From: Purshia tridentata
Taxonomy: Eukaryota > Streptophyta > Magnoliopsida > Rosales > Rosaceae
Length of the DNA: 64,000 bases
Reading direction: 5' to 3'
NCBI GenBank assembly: GCA_003254885.1
Contig: QANT01006447.1
Coordinates: 1-64,000 of the forward strand
Part shown: one piece after another, positions 21,450-32,513 of the stretch
Position numbering within the stretch: the first letter of the stretch is position 1
Layout: each line of letters opens with the position of its first letter
The notes under the pieces: generated by a model
The model's input: the letters and a program-made list of their open reading frames with translations, nothing else
Databases searched by the model: none
What the model was told of the DNA's origin: nothing
Program-made: the position numbers and the translations under genes

Positions 21450-23732
21450 TTATAAGCAGCAATATTTATGGAACAAATCTATACCCAAAAACTACTAGTC
21501 TTGGATAAATGTAAAAACAAAAACAGATCTACATAACATTCTTAATTTGTTCTCATTCTGATATTCCTAATCGTTTGGTCAAGCTTTAATTTTAAATTAA
21601 TTAAATTGCAGAGATGATTGGAAGGGAACCAAATGGCACTATTCCAAACAGGGCAGTGGTACCATATATAATAATATTATGCTACCAGCTGTGGATTGAT
21701 AGGGTACAAGACCATTAATGATGGTTAAGTACTTCCTCCACTATAACTATATATGATTTGTAGGTTCAGTGCCTCTTCCAAGTTTACAAGTCCATATATA
21801 TATTATTCTTTCATGACGTATCAGGAACTGACATCTCTCTCTCTCTCTCTCTCTCTCTCCCCCCACATAATGAAACAACTGTTCTAATTGCCTTAATGAA
21901 CTACGTTATCAAATTCAAATCTATATTATTATATATGATCAACCTATGTATAAGTAAGAGTATAAGCAATAAGTGATTGCCAAAAAAAAAGTATGAAATA
22001 AGTGGCAGCTAGTTTCTCATGGTCATGATATGAAACTATAGTTTACTATTCTCCTTTCGTTTATATATATATATGAACTCTTGTTGAGGCCTACAGCTTG
22101 CAATTATTTAAGGAAAAAAGATGCATGCTACAAGAAGATTAGATCAACTAAAAAAGTGTTGGCAAATCTGAGAGCTAGACAGAGCAACTTGCAGACGCAA
22201 ATCCTCTTAATTAATTGTACATTTAAAAACAGAGTTCAACATTCTAGCTATCACTACCTTAATTTATTACATTAATTAATATATAAGAAATTAATGCATG
22301 GTTTAGGTGCTTCCCCACTACTACAAAACTTCCATTCTGCTTCTAAATTCTAAAGCAAACTGGATAAGATTGATCAATCTGTGAGGGTTATTAAAGAGCA
22401 TTCCAAGAAACCTACTAAATTATTCGAATTTTCGTGTTAGGACTTTCGATGGATGCATGTAACGTGTGATTTTATGCTTGGTCCACCATGAAAATGGATT
22501 CATGAAACTAATTAACTAGCTAGCTAGCCCCGTCTTTCTCATATAGGGTTTGGTTTTCGAAGTGTGAAAATTAAGTATATTAAATGACTAGTATGGACTG
22601 AAATAGGTATTTACAAGGATAAAATAATTCGAAATACTAATTATATGCGAAGTAAGTACTTTCACATTGGATTTTACCTCAACAATTTAAACAATATTAA
22701 TTATTTGAACTTAATTGCTGTCGTATAAAAATTATTGAACTAAAATTGTCAAAAATAAAAATACAGGACCAAAATGGAAATTTTGTAAAAATACAAGAAT
22801 CAAAAGTGCTATTTGGCCTAAATCAAATAATCATTGACTGTCAAGAACGTTTATATATATGCAATTATGCATGTGACTATGTTAGAGTCTGAACAAATAC
22901 ATATAGAAAATCTTTTGTATGTGCTGCATGTAAGAGGTGACCGTGTGATGTCCTAGCAAAAAGGTTAAGAAAGAAGATAAGGAATTGCCAAACATTAGGC
23001 CCTCTAACTCCTATGTATGACCAAACATATACATATTTTCACCAGTCATAATAAAATTTTTGGGGTCCTACCCATTAAGGGAAAACAGAAAAGATGAAAG
23101 AATAAAGAGAAAGCAAAAGACATGAACATTAGAAGCCTAGAGGTTGTGCATATGTGTGCCTAGTGTATAGATATATAATGTAGCTAGAGGAGCCAATATG
23201 TATAGATATAGAGAATATGCAGACAGAAGAGAGAGGGGCACAATAAAAGTGAAGAAGGTGGTGTGTACGGAAGGGGACTAAGATTTAACAGCTGCCCATT
23301 TTGGCACCATTACATCATATATTCATATTGTTTGGAATTTGGAGCGACCAACATGAAACATATATGATTATGATTTATTAATTTTATGCACAGCGGGTCC
23401 TATTAATTCTCTACCTAAAAGCTCTCGCGTGGGCATGGTGGGTGCCCGGTGGAGTGTGGACCAACCCACTACGGCCAGCCAGCCACTCCCCCCCGTCAAC
23501 TCAGCCCTATAACCAAGTACAAACCACCCCCACCCAGTCACCCACCTCTCTTTCTCTCCTGCACAATTATATTAGTGTCGGTACTTTAAATTCTCATAAA
23601 AGTTAAGTCATTTACATTTTATGTGACTATAATTAACTAAAAAAGTTTATGAAATTATCGAATGGATTTAAGTTATACATGAACAAAAGTTCATGAATTA
23701 TAAAATTCAAAAAATAAGTTTGCGAACCAAAA
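21450..23732. other. intergenic, repeat-rich, no gene seen
   Basis: It contains a CT microsatellite at about 21835-21859 and an AT-rich stretch at 22680-22830 of the kind seen in small DNA elements. A C-rich patch lies near 23440-23540. No supported coding sequence. Confidence 0.45.
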
Positions 23733-24152
23733 AAATAATAAGGGTAAAGTTAGAACACCATTATTCGCCTTCCCTCCTCAAGTCATATTTTTTGAACATT
23801 ATATGTGTGTGATTTTTGGGCAATATATTTGTATATATTTCCAATGTTAACAAACCAAGGTCAATGAATTGGCAAAAATAAAAGCAAGGTCAATGATTTT
23901 TGTATTTTTATTTTCTTGGCTCAATAATGCATGTACATGAATCATGATCAACCCTAAAAAATAATAAGGGTAAAGTTAGAACACCATTATTTGCCTTCCC
24001 TCCTCAAGTCATATTTTTTGAACATTATATGTGTATGATTTTTGGGCAATATATTTGTATATATTTCCAAGGTTAACAAACCAAGGTCAATGATTTTTGT
24101 ATTTTTATTTTCTTGGTTCAATAATGCATGTACATGAATCATGATCAACCCT
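23733..24152 (+). repeat. two-copy direct repeat, ~226-base period
   Basis: AATAAGGGTAAAGTTAGAAC begins each copy, 226 bases apart, and both run to a GATCAACCCT-type end. Copy 1 carries an extra ~25 bases produced by a small internal duplication around AAGGTCAATGA. There is no coding content. Confidence 0.8.
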
Positions 24153-25130
24153 TACTGGATTATAGAGAAGGACATGGAATAAAAGTATTAGCACATAGTG
24201 AACGCTACAATTATTGTTGTCCCAGCTGAACAAGATAGAAAACCGAAAACGTTCTTCATTAATTTCTGTTTATCCAGATCACAGAAGAGACTACTTACTG
24301 GATCTTCTTCTTCCACATGTCACTGCCTGACAGTGAATCTCTTGGAAAATTCCATGAGATCGACCACAGGCACCAAATCAACAATATCTATATATATAAT
24401 TAATTTCATGCCCTTTTTGGGCTTCACCATCATATATAAAATTTCAATTTTAATTTATGGTTCAAACACTTGTACCATAGATGCACTGTCTCCACTTTCC
24501 CTTCCCACTCAAGCAACTACAAGTCTAACTTTTCCAACTTCACCCTGAGGTCATTACGCTTTGCACTCTTTCGTGATTGGTCCATATAGGATAAGCTCAT
24601 CATCATCATCATCCTCCTCTTCCTCTTGATCACCTTTTCTCTTCTTCTCAATTTTACTATATATTCAATATTCTATTCCAAACCCATTTACTTTGTATTT
24701 TTGATACATTTTTTATTCAATATATATTCTCCAAATCTTCTTTGTGGCTTTGGTGTTTATGGAGTATAAATTGTCGCATATTATTTATGGTGGGAATGTG
24801 GGATGATATTGACGCATTACCCTGAAAAAATATTATACTAACTTCCACACATAATTGTCCTCTGCTTACGCAACTTAGTTAAGGTCATAATCCATTCTCA
24901 AAAGGAAATTAAGGACTTAATCCACTAGTAAAGTTGTTTTGCCTTAATCATTATTTTAATTCTTCTTCAATATAAAAAAGGTTGCTAAGTAGTGCCACGT
25001 GTTGGAGCCCATATGGCTTCAAGGTTGCGAATTGCGATTGTTTCATATAATTGAATTTTAGGAACGTCTGAATCCATTCACTTGAATAAAATCACTGGAA
25101 ATTTCTCGACAGGAGAGTATTGCTGTGTTA
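24153..25130. other. intergenic, no gene seen
   Basis: AT-rich, with a short CATCAT microsatellite near 24597-24612. An open frame at 24198-24548 has no recognisable domain. Confidence 0.45.
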
Positions 25131-25395
25131 ATTGGTCACAATATATATATATATATATATATAATAAGCTTCCTAGTACGATCCTAAAGTCACAGTGTTG
25201 CCAAAATTGCAACGAAAAGACGTGCCACAGTGATCAGTCTCCATCGTTTTTTTTTTTCTTCTGAATATAAATTGGTCACAATATATATATAATAAGCTTC
25301 CTAGTACGATCCTAAAGTCACAGTGTTGCCAAACTTGCAACGAAAAGACGTGCCACAGTGATCAGTCTCCATCGTTTTTTTTTTTTCTTCTGAAT
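25131..25395 (+). repeat. two-copy direct repeat, 140-base period
   Basis: ATTGGTCACAATATATATAT, an AAGCTTCCTAGTACGATCCT block and a T-run occur twice, at 25131 and 25271. The copies differ mainly in the length of the AT repeat, so the duplication is recent. Confidence 0.85.
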
Positions 25396-27706
25396 ATTAC
25401 TCATCAATGAATTGATGAACGTCCACATCTTTGGTACATGCGTATCGATTACTGATTATTGACCCCAATTAATCGAAGACATTATAGCTAAGTAAATATC
25501 AATTATTGATTGGTAGCTTCCATTATATAAACCGATCGAACCATTATATAAGTCCGTTTGGTTTTCGGAAATGGAGTTTGGAATCAGATATTTATATATG
25601 TAAGAAAATTTAGAATTGTTGATTATAAGAATGACCAGTTAAGAAAATTCTCCAAATATGGAGAGCCACAAGCTCGCATTTGTCTTGTCCCACCAAAATT
25701 ATACCAGCAGCTAATTTGGCAATGACATCAAATACTTGAGCACATACACGACAGTGTCAATATGTGGAAAATGCGCAATTCATTGTTTGTGGAATGTGGG
25801 CTTATGATCGTCATCTTTGAACCTAACTAAACAAATTGCGTAAGCTTGTCAACTTCAAAGCTTTTGGTGTCTCCATTAATTAGTAGATTATTATTGTCCC
25901 ACTTGAGTTTGATTATGTGGATAAAAGCCACTGATTGGGGGTTAACCCATGGTTACAAGTTGGTAATTGGACTTAATAGGAACATTAATATTATTGCTTC
26001 ATTCATTTATTCTATTTATTTTTCCTCTCGAATGAATTCTCACTTTTTGAATTATTAATATAGGTAAAAAAATTTATATAATGATCGATTTGATTAGAAA
26101 ATAGTATATTTATTCTCTTGTCAGAAGTGTAATATAATAAAATTAATTGTGAATTTAAATATAATTGATTATAATCGTGTATAATCTAAATTTACAGTAT
26201 GATAAAATAACATATATTACTCTAGAAAAAATAATAGATACAATATATTCATGGTGCACCATCTCTTAAATTTATTTACATTTTTTTTGTTATGATTAAT
26301 TATCTGAAAATTTCTAAATTAAAAGGGTAAGTATTATATATATATACATATTTTTTTCTATATATAAGCTGTTAGTTCTAACTTCCATTTTAGATAAATT
26401 AGTCGTACAAATTCATTAAATGTACTTAAAACAGAACTTGACAGAACTCTATCACTACGTAACTTATTATGTGTGAAAACTATAACTTGATAGTCGATAA
26501 GGATGATGTATGATACAATGTCTGCCTTAAAATGGTAGCAGGTACGCTCTCCGCTTATTAATATATCTAAGCATTTCTTCACTTTACAAGATATTGTCAC
26601 ACTGTTTATTTTGAATCATTCATTATATATATATAAATTATTGTTTGAATGCGTGATTCAAATTGTCTATAGAAAATATCATTTGAGAACAAAGTGGTAT
26701 GCAAACCAAAGCCACTCATTAAAGCCAAAGCTTTATAAAAGGTCTCGAGGGGAATGAATGTCTTTTTGATTGCATTGAGAGACACTTGAGGCCTACTACA
26801 CCGTCTTCTCCAGTTTTAATTTTGGAATGGGACATCTCTCTGTTTCTCTGTCTCTCTCTATCTCTCTCTCACTCACTCTTTTGTGATCCATGGGCATGAG
26901 ACAAATGAATTATAACCACGATTTGAGGTTAGTTTAATTGTTTATGATTCTAATTTCTAATATATAGCCCTTTTGGTAGTCTACATGTATATTATGAATT
27001 TGTGATGTGTGGTCACCAGTGTTCATACCTGGCTCATCTACATCCTTGGAAACAATAATAGTACTGCAATATTATTCTAGTTAGTGTACTCATTGTATAC
27101 CTAATATACTGTAAAATCTTTGGAGGATCTCAGACTCTGTTCAATCTTCTTTTAAATTTCAAGTCATCCATTAGTTCAACTAATAATTATTTTAATTCCA
27201 TAAACTTTACGGTGATATAGTGCCAGTCAATTTACCCTTTTGGCTTCATAAAAGGCTATTATCAAATTAATATATTCAGACCATGCATGCTCATTATGAT
27301 TATTTATTTATTTATGTATGGCAATTAATGTTTGGAAAGAAATTCAGGCCAACGTACCACAACATGACAGCAAAAAAGTTCAACCAGTCATGGAAATGAC
27401 AAGGAGATTTCCCAGAGCTGCAATGAGTGGCTCTGAGTAGAGCTGAGTATATAACCTTCTAGTAGTTAGGTTTGGCTTACTAAAATAGTGTGGAGTTTGC
27501 TCAGATAAAACATTTTTGGTTGGTTAATTCGTATATATTAATTTAAGGTCAAGGCGCCCGAAATTTCATATACTAGCTAATTACTAGTCCACAAATAATT
27601 CAAAGGGTTACTTGGTTACTAGTCCACAATTAATTGAAGGAATTGCCATGGTGATCGACAAACTTGTTCCAAAGGAGTAAAAACAAATAAATAAAATTTT
27701 TGATTC
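25396..27706. other. intergenic, no gene seen
   Basis: Very AT-rich DNA with a CT-rich microsatellite near 26835-26880. No coding or RNA gene is supported. Confidence 0.5.
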
Positions 27707-27809
27707 TCAAATTTTTGTCCCTACTGTACATGCAGAGCACACTGATTAACCTAGCTAGGCTTATTTCCATGACAAAATTTTTGTCCCTACTGTACATGCA
27801 GAGCACACT
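27707..27809 (-). repeat. short tandem duplication of the ZIP pseudogene 3' flank
   Basis: A 68-base unit (TTTTTGTCCCTACTGTACAT ... GGCTTATTTCCATGAC) at 27707-27773 begins again at 27774. The second copy is interrupted at ACACT by the solo LTR and resumes at 28592. The first copy therefore shows what the empty insertion site looked like. Confidence 0.85.
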
Positions 27810-28591
27810 TGTTGATGCAAAAAACTGGAAGTCCTTTGAATCAACGTAGATGGGGGAGGATTGACTTGATCCTGTACCTTTGTCTTCGAGCTTGATGGTT
27901 CCTGCAAAGGAAAGAAGAAACAAGGGTGGAACTCACACCAGTGTGGTGTTCGCTAACGATCCTCCGATGCCAAAGTCAGGAAAATAATAAGAACCCAGAT
28001 GATCCCAAGGGCTAGGCTTGAGATTGATTCCAAGGGTGTATGATCTTTGTATATGTTTTCTGTATTTTTTATTGTGTTTTTTTCGATCCTTTGAAATTGG
28101 AAAAATGAGCTATTTATAGGCAAAGTCCCAGATACCTGCATGGATCTGAGCGGTTGTCACTGGGCCACGTGGTGGCATCTGTGTCGTTCACCTCATCCAC
28201 TTGGCTACTTGATCATTAAATGCACGCATAGTGGATGGGTGAAAGGAGAGGCAACTGTCAAGTCATGCCCCTTCTGTGTCAGATAGGGGACTTTTGTGCA
28301 CCCAACACTTGAGTATATATCCCTCGGAGAATGTGTAATTCAGGTCGACGCCGACTTAATTCGCATGAGACCGACCCGATCCGAATCACTACCGAACTGT
28401 CCCGTGAAACCGACCTCGAACGCTGGGTAGATAGAACGAACTGTGACTGAATCTACCGGTCTCTGAGTTCGGCTCAGCCATACATACTCGGCATGCAGTC
28501 ATTCCTTGGGTCAACGGTCAATGCGGTGAACAGACGACACGTGTCGGACATCCGCTTGTAGAAAATATGGATGCCGATCCGAGCGCCAACA
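27810..28591 (-). mobile_element. solo LTR of a retrotransposon with 5-base target duplication
   Basis: A 782-base unit runs from TGTTGATGCAAAAAACTGG to GCGCCAACA. The ends form the usual TG...CA with a longer TGTTG/CAACA inverted match. It is flanked exactly by ACACT on both sides (27805-27809 and 28592-28596). A minus-strand CCTATAAATA promoter near 28111-28120 puts the element on the minus strand. No internal region remains, so it is a solo LTR. It sits about 60 bases beyond the stop of the decayed ZIP gene, inside a duplicated segment of that gene's 3' flank. It is related to the LTR at 20407-21444. Copia or Gypsy cannot be decided without internal sequence. Confidence 0.85.
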
Positions 28592-28652
28592 ACACTGATT
28601 AACCTAGCTAGGCTTATTTCCATGACAGAACACAAACAACCATATATGCTAG

Positions 28653-29812
28653 CTATGCCCATTTGGCCATTAATGACATATGCTTCCTGCCCCCAAAAGA
28701 ACAACAATGTAAGACCATATTTGAAGCTATTTAGGACCCATAAAATCAGATGCCAGGAGATCCACCAGTGCCATGTAATTCAGTAGCCCTGCAGATCGAT
28801 GAAGCATTTAGCAGCCCTAGTTACCACAGTTAGAGCTGTTGGACTGTTGTCACAGTACACTGCTGACTCCCCAGTGCTATATATACCAAATGGTGTTGTG
28901 GTTGAGAAGAAGAATACCATGATTGCTTTCGTCTTGCTTTCATATTCAGCCTGCAAATACAAATTAAATGCCACATTTGAACATGTCCTAGCTAGCTAGC
29001 TAGACTTCTAGTATTAGTTATGCAGAAATTCCTGTAGTATGCATCCACCTAGACCCATTCCTTCAAATATTTGATGGAAGCAGAGGGCAGCAATTAGTGG
29101 TTTAATTGTGCATGGATTGTTAGATGCCCCCATTGACAAACCAATGCACTACAATCCCTAGTTCCAATACCTGCACCAATATAAAAAGTTTAACTCCTAT
29201 AGTAATTGCTACACAGTAATATAATTATTCAAATGCAGAACACAATCAGAATGTGCATGACATAAAAAATTAAATGATTCCAATTAATCTTAAGATGCAA
29301 GCAAAATTATTTTGTATTATTGGTAATTTCCTTATATTTATATGCTAGATTGATTGGTTTAGTAAACGAACCCAGTAGAGGAATTTAGAACATGTTACAT
29401 ATACCAGCGCCACAACACGATGCCAAAGCAACAGAGAATCCTTCTCTTCCTGAAGTAACTCATCGAAAACGAATCCACCAACAGAGTCAGCAGGGCCGAA
29501 AGCATTGCCACGTAGGTTGTGAAAAAGCAATCAAACGAATCGGGCAGACACTCGGATCTCAAGCAATCAAACGAATCGGGCAAAATGTGCATGTACCCGG
29601 TTGCGAGTATGACACTCGGATCTCAAGCAATCAAGCAAACGCCAAACATGCTTACCACTACTATATATGGAACTTATGGTAATGAGCTTCAATTCATTTT
29701 TGAATCGCATTGTTGTGCCACTACTGCTTCAGCATTCGCGGCAAAGCTTAGCAGGACGATGAGGATGGAGAGGACCGCAGCGAGTTTGATATACGTGGTC
29801 GGCGTGTGGTGA
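28653..29812 (-). pseudogene. decayed ZIP-family zinc/iron transporter gene
   Basis: Three pieces lie in gene order on the minus strand. About 29800-29690 reads TTYIKLAAVLSILIVLLSF, a ZIP-like signal/first membrane segment without an ATG, followed by a stop. About 29620-29395 reads VILATGYMHILPDSFDCL and, after a local duplication, YVAMLSALLTLLVDSFSMSY, the conserved ZIP membrane II-III region. 28950-28653 begins after a CAG acceptor with AEYESKTKAIMVFFFSTTTPFG, shifts frame, then reads YMALVDLLASDFMGPK, a stop, and LGAGSMSLMAKWA, the typical ZIP C-terminus. The His-rich loop and the metal-binding membrane segments IV-V were not found. Frame shifts, stops and missing parts mean no working transporter can be made. 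Intact ZIP proteins carry zinc or iron into the cytosol. Confidence 0.75.
29530..29640. repeat. local duplication inside the ZIP pseudogene
   Basis: The segment ACTCGGATCTCAAGCAATCA occurs three times, twice with an AACGAATCGGGCA extension. In the ZIP frame this repeats LPDSFDCL and RSEC, displacing normal coding sequence. Confidence 0.75.
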
Positions 29813-30542
29813 CTGGTGAGTTTCCTTTTGACTCGACCTTTTCTATAAGGACTCAGGCTTGCGAAGTTGCGCCACTTAACCCATCACGTGTGCTACTGAG
29901 GATAGGCACGTGATACACACAGACTGCTTCCTATAAATAAAGTAAACTACTTTGTATATGACAATTGTAAGCCCCTATTTTAACTATTGGAAGTTAACTG
30001 TAGTTCTTAATAATATTGTACCAAAAACACTTCATTCTTGTTGTATCTTGGAGAAAACTATGTTCTCCAAACTTGTGCATGTAACCGTGGATGAATCTTT
30101 TTGTGAAATCATAAACATGCATTTCCAAAATTTTCCACCAATTAATATTTAACGAATGAGCGCGCGGTGTGGTACCACACGCTGAAGAGCGATCAAGTCA
30201 AATGTATGCTCTGGGGAGCGAAAGGGGATTTTCAATATCTAAAAGGACTTGAGGAAATTTCACAGAAAAAGCTAAAAAAGGATGTTGGCCAACACCATAT
30301 ATCAGATTGCGGATGCTGATTTGGTTTGATGTGATCAGATTATTTGTACTAGTAAAGTTTTAACTTTTATTTACGTTAATTGTTTCCTATCTCCTTTTCC
30401 TTTTCCTTTTCCTTTTCAATCTTTATTATAAAATCAAAATCCAAAATTAATAAGAAAAGTTTTACACAACAATTATTTTTGGTCTAATTATATTTAGATA
30501 CATATATTAAAAAAACAATGAGAGATCGAGCAGGTAGTAGCT
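29813..30542. other. intergenic, no gene seen
   Basis: AT-rich. It contains a 14-base perfect palindrome, GTGTGGTACCACAC, at 30167-30180 within a short GC-rich patch, and a CCTTTT repeat near 30392-30415. The right part is the 3' flank of the membrane-protein gene at 30543. Confidence 0.45.
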
Positions 30543-30962
30543 TCATTGTTCTTGGCCGTTGGTTGACCAGTAGTACGCAGTAGCCCATATGAGCAGAGCG
30601 ATAGCAGAAGCCATGGAAAGCATGGAACAGCATCCGCTAATCCTTGCAATGTTGGGTTTTTGGGGGATCATCATCAATGCACTAAAGGCACCTGAGAAGG
30701 CTAAGATGATGCACACCATGAAAGCATAGAAGGTGGATGGGAGGCCTTTAAATGGTATTGTCGGAATCGGTGTTCCGTTTGTGTATTCATGAGGAAGTTG
30801 GATGAGGACCGTGGCTGTTGTGAAAGAGAGACATAACATCAACTCTATTATGGCAACTTGGAGTGAGGGAAAGCTCAAGTGAAGGAGGGTATGGAGCCGA
30901 GACTCATCCTGGCTTTTGTGATGAATAGGGTGGATACGGTGGTCAATCTGATGCACTCCCAT
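30543..30962 (-). CDS. small multi-pass membrane protein, function unknown
   Basis: Single exon, 139 residues from the ATG at 30962. The first ~35 residues are His-rich and hydrophilic (MGVHQIDHRIHPIHHKSQ). Three hydrophobic stretches follow: about residues 36-57 (VAIIELMLCLSFTTATVLI), 77-97 (FYAFMVCIILAFSGAFSALM) and 108-131 (CCSMLSMASAIALLIWATAYYW). A short polar end follows. The pattern, including FSGAFSA and a late Met/Ser-rich segment, recalls the short plant membrane proteins often annotated as uncharacterised or PGG-like. It is faintly similar in layout to the protein at 31872-32513, with which it diverges. I do not recognise a function. Confidence 0.6.
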   Translation of the reverse strand: MGVHQIDHRIHPIHHKSQDESRLHTLLHLSFPSLQVAIIELMLCLSFTTATVLIQLPHEYTNGTPIPTIPFKGLPSTFYAFMVCIILAFSGAFSALMMIPQKPNIARISGCCSMLSMASAIALLIWATAYYWSTNGQEQ

Positions 30963-31871
30963 TTCATATCATCCGCGTGTGTATTGAAACATTTGTGAAA
31001 GTTGATATTTATAACAGAAGAAAGATACTTCTTCGTAGAAGCTTACAGACCTACATTTATGAAAAAGACAGGACCTTGTGGACTTAATTTACTTTCCCTT
31101 TGATGGGGTTGGGGTGAGTAGGACAGAAAATTAAAGAATGGAGAAAAGTAATGGCTGCGAAGCTTCTGCGAACTTGCTTGAGACTAAAAACAAGGAACGA
31201 CCAGTGCTGGCCAGTGGGTCGATTGATTGGAGGACCCTGCTTTTCTTTTTTCTCCATATATCGAAGTTGCTGGGAAATTGCTCGCTAGATAGCTAGTAGA
31301 AGGCGAGAGCCACACAAGTGCAAGGACCAGCAGAGGCGTTGGATTCAAATATATTACAGGAAAATTCCACAACCATATATGGAAGTTGCTGGGAAATTGC
31401 TCGCTAGATAGCTAGTAGAAAGCGAGAGCCACACAAGTGCAAGGACCAGCAGAGGCGTTGGATTCAAATATATTACAATTACAAGGAAAATTCCACAACC
31501 ATGCGGGCTCAGAAAATGAAGGAAATTGTAGCGTTTAACTTAAAAAAAAAAATTGTTTATAAACTATTAAGCAAAATAGGCTATATTTTTTCCACAATTA
31601 ACATTGTGGAAAATATTTGGCGAAGCTGCTGCGAGGTTACAGGGACAAGACTGCGAAAAGGAAAAGGTATAGAGAAGAAACTACAAAGGAAACAAAATCT
31701 CATGGACCGACCACGTACTAAAACTAATACAACATTTAACCTCAAACAAAAAAAAATTAAAAAATTAAAAAATTGCATCCCCTCGCCTCGAATCTCCATA
31801 AGTAGTAGTACTGGTGTCATCGGCTTGGTTTATGTTTGATACCTTCTTTAAACATTGATTTTCAACTTCCA
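30963..31871. other. divergent intergenic region with a tandem duplication
   Basis: It holds the promoters of two membrane-protein genes and the duplicated segment listed separately. Open frames at 31501-31839 are Lys-rich and unsupported. Confidence 0.4.
31263..31503 (+). repeat. two-copy direct repeat, 119-base period
   Basis: GAAGTTGCTGGGAAATTGCT through GGAAAATTCCACAACCAT occurs twice, starting at 31263 and 31382, almost identical. Each copy contains a CTCGCTAGATAGCTAGTAG block. Confidence 0.9.
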
Positions 31872-32513
31872 ATGCCCATTCCACCTTCTCCTCCTTCAGA
31901 CCCTTGCCTCGGAATAAGGATGAGGCTTGCGTTTTCCCATTTTTACACTGTGCTATGCCGTTTTTGGCGTGGCACTTCAGTGGCGGACACCCTTCCTATC
32001 AGGCAACCAACAACATCATCTTCAGCTCAGAATCTGCCTATGACTCGGAGTGAGAGTCAATTTTTGTGGGTTCAGGCTGAAACATTTGATGACAAAGGCT
32101 CGCCAGTTTATGTGAATGTTTATCGTATTGAGATGCCAAATAGGCAACCAAACAGTCACACTACTCAACGCAGTTTGGGTCTGGGGAAGACAGTCCTGGG
32201 TCTTGCTTTTCAAGCCGTTGTTGGACTCGTTCTGGCTTCAGATGAACCGGCGTCGCATTTGGTCCCACTGAACATTGTTGGAGTGATTATGGTGTTTGCT
32301 TTTGCGGCCTCTTTCTCTGCCATTTTTCTAAGCCGTGCCAGTTCCTCCCATTACCGGAGGGCTGCGTACCTCATTGAAAAAATGGGGTATGTTTCGGCTG
32401 CCATCGGCTTTTTCCTGATGACAGCTATATTCCTCCCCAAGATACTCACATGGATCTGTTGGATATCATGCGCTTTTACCCTTCTAGCCTTTGCCTTGGC
32501 CTTAATTGGATAA
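31872..32513 (+). CDS. multi-pass membrane protein, function unknown
   Basis: Single exon. From the ATG at 31872 it has 213 residues; an ATG at 31920 would give 197. The N-terminal half is hydrophilic. The C-terminal half has four hydrophobic stretches: LGKTVLGLAFQAVVGLVLA, LNIVGVIMVFAFAASFSAIF, GYVSAAIGFFLMTAIFLP and LTWICWISCAFTLLAFALAL. An ASFSAIF motif and a following Arg-rich loop (HYRRAAYLIEKMG) resemble the FSGAFSA and ISGCCSM region of the neighbouring 139-residue protein, so the two may be distant relatives arranged head to head. I do not recognise a function. Confidence 0.55.
   Translation: MPIPPSPPSDPCLGIRMRLAFSHFYTVLCRFWRGTSVADTLPIRQPTTSSSAQNLPMTRSESQFLWVQAETFDDKGSPVYVNVYRIEMPNRQPNSHTTQRSLGLGKTVLGLAFQAVVGLVLASDEPASHLVPLNIVGVIMVFAFAASFSAIFLSRASSSHYRRAAYLIEKMGYVSAAIGFFLMTAIFLPKILTWICWISCAFTLLAFALALIG

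Noticed and set aside
24198-24548. 116-residue plus-strand frame
   Set aside because: No start context, domain or codon pattern supporting a gene in this repeat-rich stretch.
31501-31839. 112-residue Lys-rich plus-strand frame upstream of a membrane-protein gene
   Set aside because: A-rich composition only, and it overlaps the promoter region.
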